This document shows positions 6,548-9,199 of a DNA stretch of 9,199 nucleotides, in pieces. The stretch is from positions 1-9,199 of the forward strand of contig JAILPF010000494.1 in the NCBI GenBank assembly GCA_024699575.1, in the 5' to 3' direction. The notes under the pieces are model-generated. The model did not search any database, was not told the origin of the DNA, and saw only the letters and a list, made by a program, of their open reading frames with translations. Each line of letters starts with the position of its first letter. Positions within the stretch are counted from its first letter, which is position 1. This DNA is from Acetatifactor sp. (GTDB lineage Bacteria; Bacillota; Clostridia; Lachnospirales; Lachnospiraceae). A program made the position numbers and the translations under genes.

Positions 6548-6590
6548 AGAATCCACCACGTCAAGCTGATGTCTGGCGTGGGGGATTCTT
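6547..6590. terminator. Bidirectional intrinsic terminator between convergent operons
   Basis: AAGAATCC-A-CCACG (6547-6560) pairs with CGTGG-G-GGATTCTT (6577-6590) with a single mismatch, around a 16-nt loop. The plus-strand side is followed by a T-rich run (CTTTATT...TTTTT). The minus-strand side is followed by TTTATTTTT. It overlaps the last base of the Crp/Fnr stop codon and lies 15 bp past the reductase stop codon, so it can end both transcripts. Confidence 0.9.
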
Positions 6591-6605
6591 CTTTATTCTC
6601 AGTTT

Positions 6606-8300
6606 TTACCGATCCATACCACATGGATAAGTCTTTTCCGCAGCAGCCCGATCTTTTTTTACTACCTGATACAGGCGGTAACCGCCGGAAAGATTATAAC
6701 AATCAAAGCCTTCCTGAGCCAGCATACGGTTTGCTATATAGCTTCTCAAACCACTCTGGCACATTACATACAATGGCTTGTCTTTCGGAAGTTCATCCAG
6801 GTGTTTACGTAGTTCATCCACCGGAATGTGCAAGAAACCACCCACATGTCCGTCATCAAACTCACCCTTGGTACGAACGTCCAAAAGTGTCACAGAACCA
6901 TCCTGAGGAAGGGATTCTATCTCATTATAATGGAATTGTTTCAACTTACCGGTTGCAATATTTTCAATCATGAAGCCTGCCATGTTGACGGGATCCTTGG
7001 CTGAAGAATATGGAGGTGCATAAGCCAAATCCAGTTCTGCAAGATCCGGTCCGGTCATTCCTGCACGCATTGCTGTAGCAATGACGTCGATTCTCTTGTC
7101 CGCTCCGTCACTTCCCACAATCTGGGCACCCAAAATCTTCCAGGTTCCTTTTTCAAACAGCATTTTCATATTCAATACTTTTCCGCCGGGGTAATAGCCT
7201 GCATGGTTTGCCGGAGAAAGATATACTCTCTCATAGGAAATACCTGCCTTTTTGGCAGCCTCTTCCTTGATACCGGTGGAGGCAACCGTCATATCGAACA
7301 ATTTAATAACAGAAGAGCCCTGAGCCCCCTTATAATGGCTGTCCAGACCGCAGATATTGTCCGCAGCGATTCTTCCCTGCTTGTTTGCCGGTCCTGCAAG
7401 AGGAATCAAGGTGTCCTCACCGGTGACAAAGTTCTTAATCTGTACCGCATCGCCCACTGCGTAGATATCCGGAACCGATGTCTCCATCTTATCATTCACT
7501 GCAATGCTTCCTCTGATTCCCAGTTCCAGCCCCGCTTCCTTTGCAAGCGCTGTATCCGGTGTCACCCCGATTGCCAGAACGACCATTTCCGTCTCAAGGA
7601 TGGCACCACCCTTTAAGGAGACTTTCAGTCCTTTTTCTGTTTCCTCGAAACCTTCCACAGAATTCCCTAACAAAAGTTCAATTCCTTTGGAGCGAAGCTT
7701 TGCATGCACAAAGCTTGCCATATCCGCATCCAGCTGGTTCATCAGCTGCTTTTGCATCTCTACTACAGTTACTGAGATTCCGGCTTCTTTCATATTCTCT
7801 GCAAGTTCCAGACCAATAAATCCACCGCCCACAAGTACCGCACTCCCAGGTTTATTATCCTCAATATATTTCCGGATGTTCAGTGTATCTTCTACTGTGC
7901 GCAATGTGAAGATTTTCTCACTGTCCACCCCGGGGAAAGGAGGTCTGGCAGGTCTTGCACCCGGTGAAAGTACCAGTTTGTCGTAAGTTTCCTCAAACAC
8001 TTCATCCGTATCCAGGTTGTGCACGGTCACAGTCTTTTTCTCCGGGTGGATTGCCGTAACCTCATGATGAACCCGCATATCAATCTCAAATCTTCTTTTG
8101 AAGCTTGCCGGAGTCTGCAGAGTAAGTTCCTCTCTGTCTGTAATAATTCCACCCACATAGTAGGGTAATCCGCAATTGGCGTAGGAAATATATCCCGAGC
8201 GCTCAAACACTGTAATCTGTGCCTTTTCATCCAATCTTCTGATACGTGCCGCTGCGGAAGCACCGCCTGCAACACCACCGACAATCACAACCTTTTGCAT
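6606..8300 (-). CDS. CoA-disulfide/persulfide reductase with C-terminal rhodanese domain (CoADR-RHD type)
   Basis: This 564-residue cytosolic FAD enzyme is of the kind that uses NAD(P)H to reduce CoA disulfide, CoA persulfide or polysulfide. The FAD-binding motif GGVAGGASAAAR is at 8-19. The single active-site cysteine C43 lies in SYANCGLPYY. A second nucleotide fold VGGGFIGLELAE (157-168) is followed by acidic E181, which suggests NADH rather than NADPH. A second FAD contact AVGDA is at 281-285. The catalytic tyrosines of CoA-disulfide reductases can be matched to Y369/Y370 (HAGYYPGG) and Y431 (APPYSSAKDPVN). The rhodanese domain (about 458-550) carries the persulfide loop CQSGLRS with C514. 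Two more cysteines (C534, C560) are near the end. AAAGGTGGAG precedes the start. Its ATG overlaps the preceding stop as TAATG, implying translational coupling. The exact substrate cannot be read from sequence. Confidence 0.94.
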   Translation of the reverse strand: MQKVVIVGGVAGGASAAARIRRLDEKAQITVFERSGYISYANCGLPYYVGGIITDREELTLQTPASFKRRFEIDMRVHHEVTAIHPEKKTVTVHNLDTDEVFEETYDKLVLSPGARPARPPFPGVDSEKIFTLRTVEDTLNIRKYIEDNKPGSAVLVGGGFIGLELAENMKEAGISVTVVEMQKQLMNQLDADMASFVHAKLRSKGIELLLGNSVEGFEETEKGLKVSLKGGAILETEMVVLAIGVTPDTALAKEAGLELGIRGSIAVNDKMETSVPDIYAVGDAVQIKNFVTGEDTLIPLAGPANKQGRIAADNICGLDSHYKGAQGSSVIKLFDMTVASTGIKEEAAKKAGISYERVYLSPANHAGYYPGGKVLNMKMLFEKGTWKILGAQIVGSDGADKRIDVIATAMRAGMTGPDLAELDLAYAPPYSSAKDPVNMAGFMIENIATGKLKQFHYNEIESLPQDGSVTLLDVRTKGEFDDGHVGGFLHIPVDELRKHLDELPKDKPLYVMCQSGLRSYIANRMLAQEGFDCYNLSGGYRLYQVVKKDRAAAEKTYPCGMDR

Positions 8301-8620
8301 TATCTCTCCACCTTTCCTGAATAACCTGAAATTCCACCGATATTGTTGACTACTTCATAGCCCATTCTGACAAGCATCGCAGTAGCCTGTGAACTTCTTC
8401 CGCCGCTTAGGCAATACACATAAAGGGGGGTTTTCTTGTTAGGCACCACTCTGCTTATCATACCCAAATTAGATAAAGGAACATTTTTGCTGCCCGGTAT
8501 GTGTCCGGAAGCATATTCGTCCTCCTCTCTGACATCTATCAAAGCTGCCCCCTTCGCCTCCTGATACATTTGCACACCCTGATTGATATCAGGGCCTCTG
8601 AAGAAATCAAAAATACTCAT
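8300..8620 (-). CDS. Single-domain rhodanese-like sulfurtransferase
   Basis: This 106-residue rhodanese domain protein is predicted to carry sulfane sulfur as a persulfide on its catalytic cysteine. LIDVREEDEYASGHIPGSKNVPL (about 28-49) is the conserved N-terminal signature. C70 sits in the loop CLSGGRS, with the expected six-residue cradle, and NIGGISGY (92-99) is the usual C-terminal motif. There is no signal peptide, so it acts in the cytosol. AAAGGAGG (8626-8633) sits five bases before the ATG and begins in the 14-bp gap after trxA. The stop codon overlaps the reductase start. It is the middle gene of the trxA-rhodanese-reductase operon, so thioredoxin and the reductase are natural partners for releasing its bound sulfur; this pairing is inferred. 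Confidence 0.94.
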   Translation of the reverse strand: MSIFDFFRGPDINQGVQMYQEAKGAALIDVREEDEYASGHIPGSKNVPLSNLGMISRVVPNKKTPLYVYCLSGGRSSQATAMLVRMGYEVVNNIGGISGYSGKVER

Positions 8621-8634
8621 CGCGTCCTCCTTTG

Positions 8635-8940
8635 TTAAATCATTCTCAGGATGTCTGCCTTGGGTCTGGCGCCCACAGCACGCTCGCTAACCTTACCATC
8701 CTTCATAACAACCAGTGTCGGAATGCTCATCACATTGAATGCGCTCGCAAGTTCGGGCTGCTCATCTACATTAACCTTGCATACCTTAATATCGGAACGT
8801 TCCTGTGCAATCTCATCGATTACAGGACTTACCATTCTGCAAGGTCCACACCAACTTGCCCAGAAATCGATAAGTACCGGCTTATCACTCTTTACTGCTT
8901 CTTTCTCAAAATTATCTCTTGTTAATGCTAATGCTGACAT
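8635..8940 (-). CDS. trxA: Thioredoxin
   Basis: This 101-residue thioredoxin-fold protein reduces protein disulfides in the cytosol through the WCGPC pair C31/C34. The cis-proline P74 (MSIPT), the buried D25 (LIDFWASWC) and the closing VGARPKADIL segment are all in place, and F70-region and K80-region strands match the family. It is a few residues shorter than the usual 104-108 at the C-terminus. C54 is an extra non-catalytic cysteine. The start is backed by AGGAGG at 8949-8954. It is the first gene of the operon, so thioredoxin, a rhodanese and a CoADR-rhodanese fusion are made together. No thioredoxin reductase is nearby, so the housekeeping one is presumably elsewhere. Confidence 0.95.
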   Translation of the reverse strand: MSALALTRDNFEKEAVKSDKPVLIDFWASWCGPCRMVSPVIDEIAQERSDIKVCKVNVDEQPELASAFNVMSIPTLVVMKDGKVSERAVGARPKADILRMI

Positions 8941-8953
8941 ATTTGTATCCTCC

Positions 8954-8979
8954 TATCAACTGAATTTGCTTTGTTGATA
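8954..8979 (-). repeat. Inverted repeat in the trxA leader
   Basis: TATCAAC and GTTGATA (8954-8960 and 8973-8979) are perfect 7-bp inverted copies with a 12-base loop. The hairpin would cover most of the short leader between the predicted transcription start and the AGGAGG box, which it touches. It may stabilise the mRNA end or influence ribosome access. Confidence 0.45.
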
Positions 8980-8982
8980 TTG

Positions 8983-8988
8983 AGTATA
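8983..8988 (-). promoter_or_regulatory. -10 box of the trxA-rhodanese-reductase operon
   Basis: TATACT on the minus strand, one base from consensus, lies about 29 bp upstream of the AGGAGG box. No -35 hexamer is recognisable 16-18 bp further upstream. Instead an A-rich tract and a TGTGA-type palindrome occupy the region, as expected of an activator-dependent promoter. Transcription should begin near 8976. Confidence 0.6.
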
Positions 8989-9008
8989 CCCTTTTTTATT
9001 TTTTCTTC

Positions 9009-9023
9009 TGTGACATTATCACA
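9009..9023. promoter_or_regulatory. Candidate Crp/Fnr-family operator
   Basis: TGTGA (9009-9013), a 5-base spacer, and TCACA (9019-9023) make a perfect 5+5 inverted repeat with half-sites identical to those of Crp-type sites. The spacer is one base shorter than the six of the classical CRP site. The centre (9016) is about 40 bp upstream of the predicted trxA-operon start, matching class II activator placement. It lies between the prfB terminator and the promoter. Confidence 0.55.
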
Positions 9024-9040
9024 TAATGAACCATCTATAC

Positions 9041-9090
9041 AAAAACAGCCACAAATCACAACCTTCTGCCGCGACTGTAGCTGTCTTTTT
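9041..9090 (-). terminator. Intrinsic terminator downstream of probable prfB
   Basis: On the minus strand CAGCTACA (9083-9076) pairs with TGTGGCTG (9053-9046) with one mismatch. The stem continues inward through GTCGC and GTGAT with wobble pairs. It is followed by TTTTT (9045-9041). It begins about 16 bases past the stop codon at 9106. Confidence 0.72.
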
Positions 9091-9105
9091 ATAAAATATT
9101 ATCTT

Positions 9106-9199
9106 TTAGAAATCGTCGTTGTCCGCATCGGCGCTCATCTGTCCGCCAAGGCTCTTCCACTTCAGATATCCTGTGATAAACGGATCCAGCTTGCCGTCC
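9106..9199 (-). CDS. prfB: Probable peptide chain release factor 2, C-terminal end (partial)
   Basis: The minus-strand frame ending in TAA at 9108-9106 encodes 30 residues containing DGKLDPFITGYLKW and an acidic tail ending DNDDF. The D-G-x-L-D-x-FI-x-x-YLK pattern is the usual end of bacterial class I release factor 2, which reads UGA and UAA stop codons on the ribosome. The gene begins beyond the right edge, so the GGQ motif, the stop-codon recognition motif and any programmed frameshift site cannot be checked. The call rests on about 14 informative residues and is therefore moderate. The downstream terminator separates it from the thioredoxin operon. Confidence 0.65.
   Translation of the reverse strand, partial: DGKLDPFITGYLKWKSLGGQMSADADNDDF

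Noticed and set aside
6569..6973. Long plus-strand open frame antisense to the reductase C-terminus
   Set aside because: It lies wholly opposite the conserved rhodanese domain of the reductase, starts within the terminator hairpin, has no ribosome binding site and resembles no family.
9009..9023. Canonical CRP-cAMP site
   Set aside because: Half-sites match but the spacer is 5, not 6, and Clostridia of this type generally lack cAMP-CRP control. It is kept only as a general Crp/Fnr-family candidate.

Overview
The window reads as chromosomal DNA of a low- to mid-GC Firmicute, most likely a gut Clostridia member of the Lachnospiraceae type. This rests on the FMN-riboswitch-controlled ECF riboflavin transporter, the DUF4190/DUF975 membrane-protein pair, strong AGGAGG ribosome binding sites and a Tex protein with a Lys/Ala-rich linker. 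The assignment is by protein style only; no rRNA is present.

Layout from left to right. (1) Bases 1-133 are the 5' end (start of domain I) of a bacterial group IIC intron on the minus strand. It runs off the left edge and sits directly behind an intrinsic terminator (137-165). (2) That terminator closes a minus-strand riboflavin transporter gene, ribU (187-924). Its leader carries a consensus promoter (1245-1273), an FMN riboswitch (1072-1214) and a riboswitch terminator (1012-1039). (3) A minus-strand pair, tex (2174-4534) followed by nfo (1313-2146), forms a probable operon for a transcription accessory protein and endonuclease IV, read from a promoter at 4585-4613. (4) A divergent plus-strand operon, with promoter at 4645-4673, encodes a DUF4190-like membrane protein, a DUF975 membrane protein and a Crp/Fnr-family regulator with a CX5C motif (4722-6547). 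(5) A bidirectional terminator (6547-6590) separates this from a convergent minus-strand operon trxA - rhodanese - CoA-disulfide/persulfide reductase with a fused rhodanese domain (8940 down to 6606). (6) The right edge holds the last 30 codons of a probable prfB (release factor 2) and its terminator.

The most interesting story is redox and sulfur control. The three-gene thioredoxin/rhodanese/CoADR-rhodanese operon looks like a persulfide or polysulfide handling module. Its promoter has a -10 box but no recognisable -35. In its place is a TGTGA-N5-TCACA palindrome centred about 40 bp upstream of the predicted start, the position used by class II Crp/Fnr activators. The gene next to the end of this operon is a Crp/Fnr protein with a cysteine pair in its sensor domain. 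I infer that this regulator may sense thiol or sulfane-sulfur state and control the operon. The second notable point is the group IIC intron lodged immediately after the ribU terminator, which fits the known terminator-targeting habit of that intron class.
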